Assembly: GCA_900079685.1 (NCBI GenBank)
Contig: LT599018.1
Location: forward strand, 737,012-801,011
Direction of reading: 5' to 3'
Origin: an uncultured delta proteobacterium
GTDB lineage: Bacteria; Desulfobacterota; Desulfovibrionia; Desulfovibrionales; Desulfovibrionaceae
DNA: 64,000 nt
Part shown: positions 17,121 through 24,599 of the stretch, piece after piece
Layout: every line of letters starts with the position of its first letter
Position numbering within the stretch: position 1 is the first letter of the stretch
The notes under the pieces: model-generated
Databases searched by the model: none
Seen by the model: the letters and a program-made list of their open reading frames with translations, nothing else
Told to the model about the DNA's origin: nothing
Translations under genes and position numbers: made by a program

Positions 17121-18995
17121 CTAAAAAGGAAAAAGCAACGGCAGGGCAATAACCATGACCACTCCCATAAGTACCTGTAACGGCAAACCGATTTTCAGGT
17201 AATCAAAAAAGGTGTACCGCCCGGCGGACATGACCAGAGCATTGGAGGGGGTGGAAAAAGGACTGGCGAAACACATGCAGGCGGAGGTCGCCACACCGAA
17301 TAAAAAAGGCAGCGGGCTGCACCCCAGGTCGACCGCGATTTGAATGGCCACCGGAGCCACCAGCAAGGAGACCGGCGTCTGGCTGATGATGATGTTCATG
17401 ACGGAAGTGATGCCGTACACTACCGCGAATGCGGCCGTGGGGCCGTAGTCTCTTCCCAGTTGCGTTATCACTTCGGAAGCCATGCCGACCAGCCCGGTTT
17501 TCTCCATGGCGATGGCCATCGGCAGCATGGCCGCGATCATCACGATGGTTTCCCAGTTAATCGAGGAATACGCGCCTTCAATGTTGCGGAAGCATCCGCC
17601 GAGAATCAGCACCATGGCTCCGGCCAGCACGGCGGTCACCGTGGGCAGCAAGCCGGTGGCCATGCAGCCGATCATCAAGAACACAGTGGCGGCCACCAGG
17701 GGCATCTTCTCACTTCTGGTGGTGGCGGCAGCATGCTCCTGGGGGCGGCCCACAACGACCCAGTGACGGGTTTTGTCGTCCAGCCGCGTCAGGTCGGCCC
17801 AGGTCCCTTGCACAAGGATGGCGTCGCCCGACTGGATGACCTGGTTTCGCAGATCATCAAGGATGTACTGGTTCCGCCGGTGAATACCCAGCACGTTGAT
17901 GCCGTACTGCTCGCGCAAGCCGGAGTCGGCGATGGTTCTGCCCACGATGGTGGCCGCCGACATAATGACAAGTTCACATAAGCCCACAGAGTCGAAGCGG
18001 TATTTGCCCCGCCCGTTTTCCTTTTTCAGCGTTCCCTGCACGCGGACCTTCATTTCCCCGGCAAAATCCGTGATGCGTTCGCTGGCCCCCTGGCAATAGA
18101 TGGTGTCACCCGATTGAATCACGGTACGGGCGCTGGGGGGTATCTGCTCCTCTTTGCTGCTCGTAAAGAGTGAGGAGCCGTTTTTCGCGGTCCGTCTGAT
18201 TTCCTGAACAGCTATCCCGAAGCGGTCGGGCAACCCGAGCTCCAGCAAGCTTTTCCCGACCATGGGAGAATTGTGCGGGACGGAGACGATATAGCTGTTC
18301 TGTGACAGGTCGTATTGTTCAATGAGTTCGAAAAGGGCCGCGCCCCTGCTTTTCGTACTGACGGTGTCGTGCTTGCGGCGGGCGAGAAAGGCGGACGTCG
18401 CGGGGGCCAAAATGAACAGGCCGAAAAACAAACAGACCATGCCCACGGGCAGGTACGAAAAAAGCGTCAGCGACTCAAACCCGGCCTTGACGTATACATC
18501 GTTCACCACCATGTTCGGCGGGTTGCCGATGAGGGTAAGCATGCCGCCGATGCTGGCCATGAACGCCAGCGGCATCAGAAAGCGGCTGGGGCTGACGTTG
18601 ATGGACGTCGCCAGGCTCACGACGATGGGCATCATGATGGCAACGGTTCCGGTGCTGCTGACCAGCGAGCCGACCAGAGCGGTGATAAGCATAAAAACCA
18701 TGAACAGCATGTTCTGGTTGGTACCGGCCACGGACAGGATTCTGTCGCTGATCATGTTGGCCAGCCCGGTACGCACAATGGCGCCGCCGACGATGAACAT
18801 CCCCGCGATGGTCAGAATGATGTTGTTGGAAAAACCGCTCAGGGCCTCGGCTGGGGTAAGCACGCCGGTGAGCAGCAGGCAGAGCAGCGCGCACAGGGCC
18901 ACGATGTCGGATCGAAGCTTCCCGATTGCGAAAAAAACGACTGCAACGAGGAGTACCGTTATCGTAATACCAATGGAGACCAGTTCGGACGGCAT
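17121..18995 (-). CDS. SLC13-family anion transporter with two RCK_C domains
   Basis: A 624-residue membrane protein of the divalent-anion:sodium symporter family. The N-terminal helices include SGFSNNIILTIAGMFIVGGAI and SSTGTVAIMMPIV, and IGNPPNMVVND is the first substrate-site loop. Two TrkA-C (RCK_C) regulatory domains fill the middle (about residues 215-300 and 320-400), followed by a second membrane half with SQTPVSLLVAPV. This layout is typical of sulfate, phosphate or dicarboxylate carriers whose ligand is unresolved. The ATG at 18995 lies 168 bases from the IS element and has only a weak AAAGAG site. Confidence 0.85.
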   Translation of the reverse strand: MPSELVSIGITITVLLVAVVFFAIGKLRSDIVALCALLCLLLTGVLTPAEALSGFSNNIILTIAGMFIVGGAIVRTGLANMISDRILSVAGTNQNMLFMVFMLITALVGSLVSSTGTVAIMMPIVVSLATSINVSPSRFLMPLAFMASIGGMLTLIGNPPNMVVNDVYVKAGFESLTLFSYLPVGMVCLFFGLFILAPATSAFLARRKHDTVSTKSRGAALFELIEQYDLSQNSYIVSVPHNSPMVGKSLLELGLPDRFGIAVQEIRRTAKNGSSLFTSSKEEQIPPSARTVIQSGDTIYCQGASERITDFAGEMKVRVQGTLKKENGRGKYRFDSVGLCELVIMSAATIVGRTIADSGLREQYGINVLGIHRRNQYILDDLRNQVIQSGDAILVQGTWADLTRLDDKTRHWVVVGRPQEHAAATTRSEKMPLVAATVFLMIGCMATGLLPTVTAVLAGAMVLILGGCFRNIEGAYSSINWETIVMIAAMLPMAIAMEKTGLVGMASEVITQLGRDYGPTAAFAVVYGITSVMNIIISQTPVSLLVAPVAIQIAVDLGCSPLPFLFGVATSACMCFASPFSTPSNALVMSAGRYTFFDYLKIGLPLQVLMGVVMVIALPLLFPF

Positions 18996-19158
18996 GGCGC
19001 TCTTTACACACAGGCAGGTTAAACGTCGGCAAAAAATGCTTTTGAATAGCCCGTTTGCATGGGTTTGGCAACTCTCATTGCAATCTTTCCTTTTATAAAA
19101 GCCGCCACATGACGCATGCGGCTAAAAAACGGCCCCATTCCAAACATCATGACAAAAT

Positions 19159-19163
19159 AAAAC
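19159..19163. repeat. Target-site duplication, left copy
   Basis: AAAAC directly outside the left IS end, repeated exactly at 20431-20435 outside the right end. Confidence 0.7.
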
Positions 19164-19183
19164 ATCAATGCTGTCCGGTTAAG
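19164..19183. repeat. IS terminal inverted repeat, left
   Basis: Begins ATCAATGCTGTCCGG and matches the reverse complement of 20411-20430 with a single mismatch (T against C at position 16). Confidence 0.9.
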
Positions 19184-20327
19184 CTGCCAAGGATAACAGA
19201 CTGAGGTTATAGAGGTTTTCATTTTTTCGTCGTCGGGGCTTCAGGAGTTCTTCCAGCGAGTCTGTTCCGAGGATGTTCAGTGAGGCGATTTGGAAAAGTT
19301 GCTGCACGGACAGCCCTGTTTTACTCAGGAATTTCTGGTAGGCCAGGAGCAGGTAGACGGTCAGCGCGGTATAAATCTGAATCAATACAGCATTTTCCGT
19401 GTTCCCGACAAAGCTTTTGATGCGTAGATTCTGTTTGATTTCGCGAAAAAAGAGTTCGATTTTCCAGCGTTCTTTGTAAATATCGGCGATGGTGCGGGCG
19501 GACAGGCGAAAGTGATTTGTCAGAAATTCGTAACGCTTGCCTGTTTCGGCGTCCCGGTAGCCGATGCGACGCAGGCGCAAGACTTTTCCCCGGCTGTGCT
19601 TCACTTCGATAATGTGGTCGGAAGTAACCCCGCTTGTGCGGTTCACCGGGCGGCGCTCCAGCAGTTTGTAAACAGCGTTGTCCTTCAGGCGGGTGACGAA
19701 AAAGATGCCATTTTCGAGCAGGGTCTGAAACCAGGGGTAACTGACATAGCCTTTGTCGAAGGTCACGATGGAGCCTTTGGGCAGAGAAAGACTTTTCGCC
19801 ATACGGCTTTCGTGCGTTTTGGCCACATCAACGGTGACAAATGCCGGGATATGACCATCGTGGTCAAGCACTGTGTTCATTTTGACGCCGCCCTTGTTTT
19901 GGCGGAACGTGGCCCAGGGAAACAGCGACAAACACAGGCTGATGGTGGTGGCGTCCATGCTGTAAAGTTTGCATTTGAAATGAAATTTGTGTTTGGAGGC
20001 CTTGGGAACACACAGGCTGTACATGTCGGCAAATAGATCTTTGAAAAAGCCCACAGGCCGGGAGTTGTTGGCATCGGAGAAAGTGGAACGTGCAACGGGA
20101 AAAAGGCCAAAATGATACAGCCTCTTGCCGCAGGCGGCCAAACAGCGCAATCCGTCACGCATGGAGCGCCTTGCTGCAAGCTGGATAAAAGCCATGACCG
20201 TAAACTGTTCCTTAAAGCCGAATTGTCGAGAAGAACGACCTGTTTTATGCCGGGCTTCCAGTTTCTGAAAAACATGTCTGGGAATCAATGATAGCATTTG
20301 AGAAAAGAGTGTATTATGATGGCTCAT
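19179..20327 (-). CDS. IS4-family transposase (DDE)
   Basis: A 382-residue transposase with the three acidic residues of the DDE fold: Asp in SMDATTISL, Asp in TFDKGYVSYPWF and Glu in YKERWKIELFFREIK. The last fits the IS4-family Y-(2)-R-(3)-E-(6)-K signature exactly. An N-terminal region of about 90 residues (SQMLSLIPRHVFQKL..., RSMRDGLRCLAA) resembles the DUF4372 domain of such transposases. I chose the ATG at 20327 because GGAGA lies 8 bases upstream; a second in-frame ATG at 20399 has no such site. The gene reaches into the left terminal repeat. Start region is folded in a hairpin described separately. Confidence 0.93.
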   Translation of the reverse strand: MSHHNTLFSQMLSLIPRHVFQKLEARHKTGRSSRQFGFKEQFTVMAFIQLAARRSMRDGLRCLAACGKRLYHFGLFPVARSTFSDANNSRPVGFFKDLFADMYSLCVPKASKHKFHFKCKLYSMDATTISLCLSLFPWATFRQNKGGVKMNTVLDHDGHIPAFVTVDVAKTHESRMAKSLSLPKGSIVTFDKGYVSYPWFQTLLENGIFFVTRLKDNAVYKLLERRPVNRTSGVTSDHIIEVKHSRGKVLRLRRIGYRDAETGKRYEFLTNHFRLSARTIADIYKERWKIELFFREIKQNLRIKSFVGNTENAVLIQIYTALTVYLLLAYQKFLSKTGLSVQQLFQIASLNILGTDSLEELLKPRRRKNENLYNLSLLSLAA

Positions 20328-20399
20328 GTTCAAAATCTCCTTGGGCTGCAATGGGTTATGCAACTGTTTTGTAGCATAAACCTCGGAGATTTTGAACAT
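20326..20399 (-). promoter_or_regulatory. Fold-back hairpin over the transposase ribosome site and start codon
   Basis: A perfect 15-bp inverted repeat (20326-20340 and 20385-20399) with a 44-base loop. In the transposase mRNA the 3' arm contains GGAGA and the beginning of the ATG, so the two arms would hide the start when transcription comes from outside the element. This resembles protection from read-through expression known in IS10 and IS50. Confidence 0.6.
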
Positions 20400-20410
20400 A
20401 TTTAACGCAC

Positions 20411-20430
20411 CTTAGCCGGACAGCATTGAT
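20411..20430. repeat. IS terminal inverted repeat, right
   Basis: Ends CCGGACAGCATTGAT and pairs with 19164-19183 at 19 of 20 positions. Confidence 0.9.
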
Positions 20431-20469
20431 AAAACATCCTGACAGCCGAACAGGATACCAGGATGTTTT
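20431..20469 (-). terminator. Intrinsic terminator of ssb, touched by the IS
   Basis: AAAACATCCTG (20431-20441) pairs perfectly with CAGGATGTTTT (20459-20469). Read on the minus strand it follows ssb by 23 bases and ends in TTTT. The first five bases are also the right target duplication of the IS, so the element sits exactly at the terminator's distal end. Confidence 0.7.
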
Positions 20470-20492
20470 AGCGTGACGGATAGAAGTGTTTT

Positions 20493-21050
20493 TCAGAACG
20501 GCACGTCGTCCATTCCGCTGGCTTCGGACGGAAAGGCCGGGCCCAGATCTTCCGGTTCGGGATTTCTCGGCTGCTGGCGCTGGGGCGCGCTGCCGCGTCC
20601 TCCGCCTTGCTGGCCGCCGCCATACTGTTTTCCGCCACCGGCTTGTTGCCCGCCGCCGAATTGCTGGTCCCCGCCATATTGCTGGTCCGAAGGCCCGCTC
20701 GCATAGTCGCCCTGCCCCGCCGAACCTTTACGGTCGAGGAATTGCACGCGCTGGGCCTTGATTTCCGTGGTGTATCTGTCCTGGCCCTGCTGGTCCTGCC
20801 ATTTACGGGTCTGCAGGCTCCCCTCCACAAAGACGAGGCTCCCCTTGGCGAGATAGTTGGCGCAGTTTTCCGCCTGGCGCTGGAAAACCACCACCGAATG
20901 CCACTCCGTCCGGTCCACCTTGTTGCCGTCCCGGTCGGTGTAACTTTCATCCGTGGCGATGCGCAGGTTAGCCATGGGCATTCCGGAAGCGGAATACCGT
21001 AATTCGGGGTCGCGGCCCAATCTGCCGATAAGCATCACTTTGTTCAGCAT
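20493..21050 (-). CDS. ssb: Single-stranded DNA-binding protein
   Basis: A 185-residue SSB. The N-terminal 110 residues form the OB fold (MLNKVMLIGRLGRDPELRY at the start, WHSVVVFQRQAE, VEGSLQTRKWQD). A Gly/Gln-rich linker of about 60 residues with QQYGG/QQFGG repeats follows, and the last residues MDDVPF are the conserved acidic tip that recruits replication and repair partners. AGAGGA precedes the ATG. It follows the carboxylase operon on the same strand by 72 bases but is probably also transcribed separately. Confidence 0.96.
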   Translation of the reverse strand: MLNKVMLIGRLGRDPELRYSASGMPMANLRIATDESYTDRDGNKVDRTEWHSVVVFQRQAENCANYLAKGSLVFVEGSLQTRKWQDQQGQDRYTTEIKAQRVQFLDRKGSAGQGDYASGPSDQQYGGDQQFGGGQQAGGGKQYGGGQQGGGRGSAPQRQQPRNPEPEDLGPAFPSEASGMDDVPF

Positions 21051-21122
21051 GATCCTCTCCTCAGGCAGCCGCCATGCGCGCTGCCGACACGGGTGGCAGG
21101 CAAAATCGCCCGTTTTGTCCAG

Positions 21123-21518
21123 TTATGCCAGCTTCTCTTCCAACGAGTCCAGAGTGTCCTCGATCTGGTTGGTCGCGGTGTTCGCGGCCTGCGGCTGCCA
21201 GTCGGCAAGGGCCGCTTCCAGCGTTGCCGCGTTTTTTTCCAGCTCGCGCAACCCGGCTGCCAGTTTACTTTTGACGTCCTTGTCCCAATCGCCCAGCCGG
21301 GATTCTTCCAAAAGCCCTTGCGCGAGTTCCATCACGCCCCGACGGACGGGCTCGGCCTTCACGGGAGGGGCGAAAACCTCGGGGTTCGGCTTCCAGCCGT
21401 CCTGGAAAACCTGCCCTTTCCCGGGCCAGGCAAGCGCGCACAAACGGGGCCAGGAGCGGAATACGTCCTCTTCATTATACGTTGTCACGCTCAACCGGAC
21501 CGTCAATACGCGCCCCAT
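21123..21518 (-). CDS. Hypothetical protein linked to the carboxylase operon
   Basis: A 131-residue soluble protein that starts 3 bases after the carrier-protein stop, so it is probably co-translated with it. The first half has no recognised domain; the second half (about residues 65-131) is helical and heptad-like, ending NQIEDTLDSLEEKLA, which suggests a short coiled coil. I do not recognise a family. Its position as the last gene of an accC-accAD-carrier set makes an accessory role in the carboxylase complex conceivable, but that is inference. Confidence 0.7.
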   Translation of the reverse strand: MGRVLTVRLSVTTYNEEDVFRSWPRLCALAWPGKGQVFQDGWKPNPEVFAPPVKAEPVRRGVMELAQGLLEESRLGDWDKDVKSKLAAGLRELEKNAATLEAALADWQPQAANTATNQIEDTLDSLEEKLA

Positions 21519-21521
21519 GGC

Positions 21522-22172
21522 CTAGTCCTCTTCGCGCCATTCGGTCTGCACGCGCATGACCACATCCTCGATGGCGCTGACCATATCCGGCGGGCACACG
21601 CCGATGAGGGGCTGTCCCGCGTCCATGTTCTCGTTGCGCGAGAAATACACCGCGTAGATGACGCCTTCCGGCCCGGTGTACGCGAGGGGACTTTCGCGCT
21701 TCATGCGCGACATGATGAAAAGGTCCATGCCGTCATAGACGGAAATGGCCTTGGGGCCGGACACGTTGATCTTCACGTCCACGGTCGGGATAAAGTAATA
21801 TTTCGCCCGTTCCGGGGCCGGAAAAAGGTGCAGCGCTTTTTTCAGAATGGCGGAGAGCACTTCCTCGCGGGAGAGGTAGTGGCGCAGCTTCATAAGCTCC
21901 GTTCCCGCCTGGACGAAGGTTCCGGTCAATTCTTCGTGAACGAGTGTCACTTCGCCCTTTTCCGTCGCGTAAATGGGTTTGGGGTTGCGCTCGCGTTCCA
22001 GCGTCGCCAGGAGCGTGCCCTCTTTTTCCTTGTACTGGCCGGAAGGCCCCATGACTTTCGTCCCGGCCTTGATGGCCGGAAACGTCAAAATACCGCTGTG
22101 CGGCGCGGTAACCGTGATTTCCGCATAGGGGGAAGCCTGTATTTCTTCAAGCAGCTTGCTTACGTCCAACAT
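21522..22172 (-). CDS. Biotin carrier-like protein with two hammerhead domains
   Basis: A 216-residue protein downstream of the AccA-AccD fusion. The N-terminal domain (about 15-96) fits a biotinyl/lipoyl fold, but the position of the biotinylated Lys in the AMKM motif is Arg62 in LERERN. The C-terminal domain (about 125-195) also fits the fold: GMDLFIMSRMKRESP followed by GVIYAVYF and GQPLIGV aligns with the carrier motif and places a Lys at 158. Lys158 is therefore the best biotin site, in an unusual RMKR setting. The ATG at 22172 begins MLDVSKLLEE; a longer start lacks a site. No other AMKM motif occurs in the operon. Confidence 0.8.
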   Translation of the reverse strand: MLDVSKLLEEIQASPYAEITVTAPHSGILTFPAIKAGTKVMGPSGQYKEKEGTLLATLERERNPKPIYATEKGEVTLVHEELTGTFVQAGTELMKLRHYLSREEVLSAILKKALHLFPAPERAKYYFIPTVDVKINVSGPKAISVYDGMDLFIMSRMKRESPLAYTGPEGVIYAVYFSRNENMDAGQPLIGVCPPDMVSAIEDVVMRVQTEWREED

Positions 22173-22208
22173 GGTGTATCCTGTGCGCCTCACGGGGAGG
22201 CATTGAGT

Positions 22209-24476
22209 CTATCGGTAATACAGGTTCCGGCCGCCCATGGTGTGCAGCGCCTGGGTCAGGTTGAAGCGCGCTTCCCGGCGGTCCCAGATGCCCTGGATAT
22301 GCCCGCGGGCCAGAGCCTTGTACACGTTATGGTAATGGGGCGGCAGCACCATGCCCGTCGTTTCCGTGATGACGCCCGGACCGGCAAAGCCGACGTTGGC
22401 CGAGCGGATGCCGAACTGGTACGGCGAGCAGCCGAGGAAGCTCGCAATGGGACCGGCGTAGGAATTGGTGTCGTACATGACGACGTACAAGCCCCCGGCA
22501 TCGATGTAGCGGCGGACGGCCATGGTGCAGCGCGGCATCTGGATGACGCCGTTGGTGCCTTCCTGGATGCGGATGCCCGCCGTGCCGTGCACGTAGGCGA
22601 TGAAGGGGTAGCGTTTCCTTCTGGCCCGGGCCGCCGCGCGCAGGAATTTTTCGCCTTCGGCCGCGCCCACGGTGCCGCCGCGGAAGTTGGCCATCAACAT
22701 GGCGACGACCACGCGGATGCCGTTGATGCGCGCTTCAAAGGTCATGCAGCCGGACTTGTGCCCGGTGGCCTTTTTCGCCTGTTCCAGCTTCAGGTCAAAG
22801 CCGGGCATATCCAGGGGGTTGCCCGCCTCGATCTGGGCGTTGAACTCATGGATGGAACCCGGATCGAACACGTTGCTGAGGTACCACTCGTACTCCATGG
22901 GGAAATGGTGCCCGCAGTTGGGGCAAACCCCGGCGAATTCGCCGTACAGGTCGGGCGCCCACAGATCGAGGCAGCCCTGAACCTTGGAGTTGGGGCAGGT
23001 TATGGAACGGTCTTCCTTGGACCGGGGGCTGACGTAGGTCCAGTTGCCGCCGCGCGCGTCCTGTTCGTCCCATTCCGAGAGTTCCGTCAACTGGCGTTCC
23101 GTTTCCTCGGTCTTGCGCTTGGAAAAGCCCGGCAGTTTGCGGAACACCCTGACCAGCGGGCCGAAAAGCCGCTGGGTCATGAACCGCACTTCAGCGTCGA
23201 TATCCTCAAGAGCGTAAGACACGCTCTGTTTGCGCCTGCCCAGGAAGTCATACTTGAAGTGCGAGGCCCAATCCCACCAGAACGACGTGATCTTTTCCCG
23301 CATGCGGGAAACTTTCGGCCGTTCGTCGTGGTGCGCCTGGAGGGAAAGCTTGCGGAACTTGCGGTGGCGTTTGGCCACCAGCTTGTCCAGCTTGCCGCTG
23401 GAAAGGTTCCACCGCACGTGCGAGGTATCGTAATCAATCCCGTCGGCCGGTTTCTTGCGGCGGAATTTCGCCCCCAGGGAACGGAAAAACCCGATGCCGC
23501 GCACGCTGAGCACCACCTCGTCCGTGGCCCGCAGTATTTCCTGGCGCAGGGAACGGAAGAAGTCGTAATGGTAGGGGCGCGCGCCGAGTTCCGGCTCCTG
23601 GATGACGTAGTCCACGTATCCCATGCGGAGGTTGTCTTCCGCCGTGATTTTCATCTGGCTGGCGCACCGCTCGATAAGTTCCGGCGTCGCGCGCTCGCCC
23701 TCGCGCAGGCGGCCTTCAATGGCTGCCGCGCCTTCGGGGGAGATGACGGAATAATACCCGTGCGACAACATGAGGCGCCGGTCCGCAAGGCCGATGGCCT
23801 CCGCGCCGCCGGAGCCGCCCTCGGAAATGACGGCCACGATGGGCACGCGCAGGCTGGACAGCTCGTAAATGTTCTTGGCGATCTGCTGGCCCGCGCCGGG
23901 GGAATCCTCGATGGGGAACGAGCCGGGCGTGAAGATATAGGTATGGATCGGGATATTTTCCGTTTCCGCGATCTTCATGTAATATTGGGCCTTGGCGTTA
24001 CCGAACGGCTTTACCGAGCCGCCGTTGCGGAATTCCTCGCCGTGCCCTTTTTCCTGCCCGATGACCATGACCGACTGGTTGAACACCTTCTTGCCCTGGC
24101 GGCGGGTAATGTACGCGCGGGCAATGACCATGGCGGGGTCTATGGAGTGTTCGTCCTTGCTGCCGATCTCGGTATAGTTGTCATAGACGTTTTCCAGGAT
24201 GTCCCGCAGGCAGATGCGCTGCGGGTGGCGCACGACGCGCACCTTGTCCATGGGCGTCAGGTCGGCTTCAAGCTTGCGTTCAACAAAGTCGAACAAATCC
24301 GCAAGCGTGGTGACGGCCTCGGTCTTTTCCTGGTCGGAAAGCATGGCCTCACGCTGCCGGTAGTCGGCCATTTTCGTTTCGAGCAGGCGCACGTTTTCGT
24401 TATGCTTGCCCGCAAATATATCGCGAATGTAGTTGAGACGTTCGCCAAGTTGTTGCAGTTTCTTTTCTCTATCCAT
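22209..24476 (-). CDS. Acetyl-CoA carboxylase carboxyltransferase, AccA-AccD fusion
   Basis: A 755-residue protein joining both carboxyltransferase subunits. Residues about 75-330 are AccA-like: RAYITRRQGKKV, GSFPIEDSPGAGQQIAKNI, SEGGSGGAEAIGLAD and SPEGAAAI. The C-terminal half is AccD-like, with a zinc ribbon near 480-515 (TCP...GC and CPNCGHH) and the oxyanion segments ANFRGGTVGAAEGEK and GTAGIRIQEGTNGVIQ. The order is alpha then beta, and about 120 basic, helical residues join them. It should transfer CO2 from carboxybiotin to acetyl-CoA for fatty acid synthesis. It lies between accC and the carrier gene. Confidence 0.9.
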   Translation of the reverse strand: MDREKKLQQLGERLNYIRDIFAGKHNENVRLLETKMADYRQREAMLSDQEKTEAVTTLADLFDFVERKLEADLTPMDKVRVVRHPQRICLRDILENVYDNYTEIGSKDEHSIDPAMVIARAYITRRQGKKVFNQSVMVIGQEKGHGEEFRNGGSVKPFGNAKAQYYMKIAETENIPIHTYIFTPGSFPIEDSPGAGQQIAKNIYELSSLRVPIVAVISEGGSGGAEAIGLADRRLMLSHGYYSVISPEGAAAIEGRLREGERATPELIERCASQMKITAEDNLRMGYVDYVIQEPELGARPYHYDFFRSLRQEILRATDEVVLSVRGIGFFRSLGAKFRRKKPADGIDYDTSHVRWNLSSGKLDKLVAKRHRKFRKLSLQAHHDERPKVSRMREKITSFWWDWASHFKYDFLGRRKQSVSYALEDIDAEVRFMTQRLFGPLVRVFRKLPGFSKRKTEETERQLTELSEWDEQDARGGNWTYVSPRSKEDRSITCPNSKVQGCLDLWAPDLYGEFAGVCPNCGHHFPMEYEWYLSNVFDPGSIHEFNAQIEAGNPLDMPGFDLKLEQAKKATGHKSGCMTFEARINGIRVVVAMLMANFRGGTVGAAEGEKFLRAAARARRKRYPFIAYVHGTAGIRIQEGTNGVIQMPRCTMAVRRYIDAGGLYVVMYDTNSYAGPIASFLGCSPYQFGIRSANVGFAGPGVITETTGMVLPPHYHNVYKALARGHIQGIWDRREARFNLTQALHTMGGRNLYYR

Positions 24477-24599
24477 GAGTTTTCCGGTATACGAGCCGCA
24501 AGGGACTCAACTGTATTCCCCGGTCGGGGGCCAGGGGGACCCTGGCAAGATACGGGGCGAACGGCCCCGGTTTTCACAAACGTTGCTTCACCAAAAAAA

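Larger units (their letters stand above)
19164..20430 (-). mobile_element. Complete IS4-family insertion sequence, about 1.27 kb
   Basis: The element is bounded by 20-bp terminal inverted repeats (19164-19183 and 20411-20430) that match at 19 of 20 positions. It is flanked by a 5-bp direct repeat AAAAC (19159-19163 and 20431-20435), read as the target duplication. It holds one intact transposase gene with both catalytic signatures. The clean ends, intact gene and exact duplication suggest a recent, possibly active insertion. Its coding sequence is less GC-rich than the host genes around it. Confidence 0.9.

Noticed and set aside
19019-19222. A 67-codon minus-strand frame across the left IS end
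   Set aside because: It joins IS sequence to flanking DNA, has no ribosome site and no matching remnant on the other side of the element.
19142-20443. A 12-of-13 direct repeat (AAACATCATGAC / AAACATCCTGAC) flanking the IS
   Set aside because: The left copy lies 10 bases away from the IS end, so it cannot be the target duplication; the adjacent AAAAC pair fits better. Probably chance.
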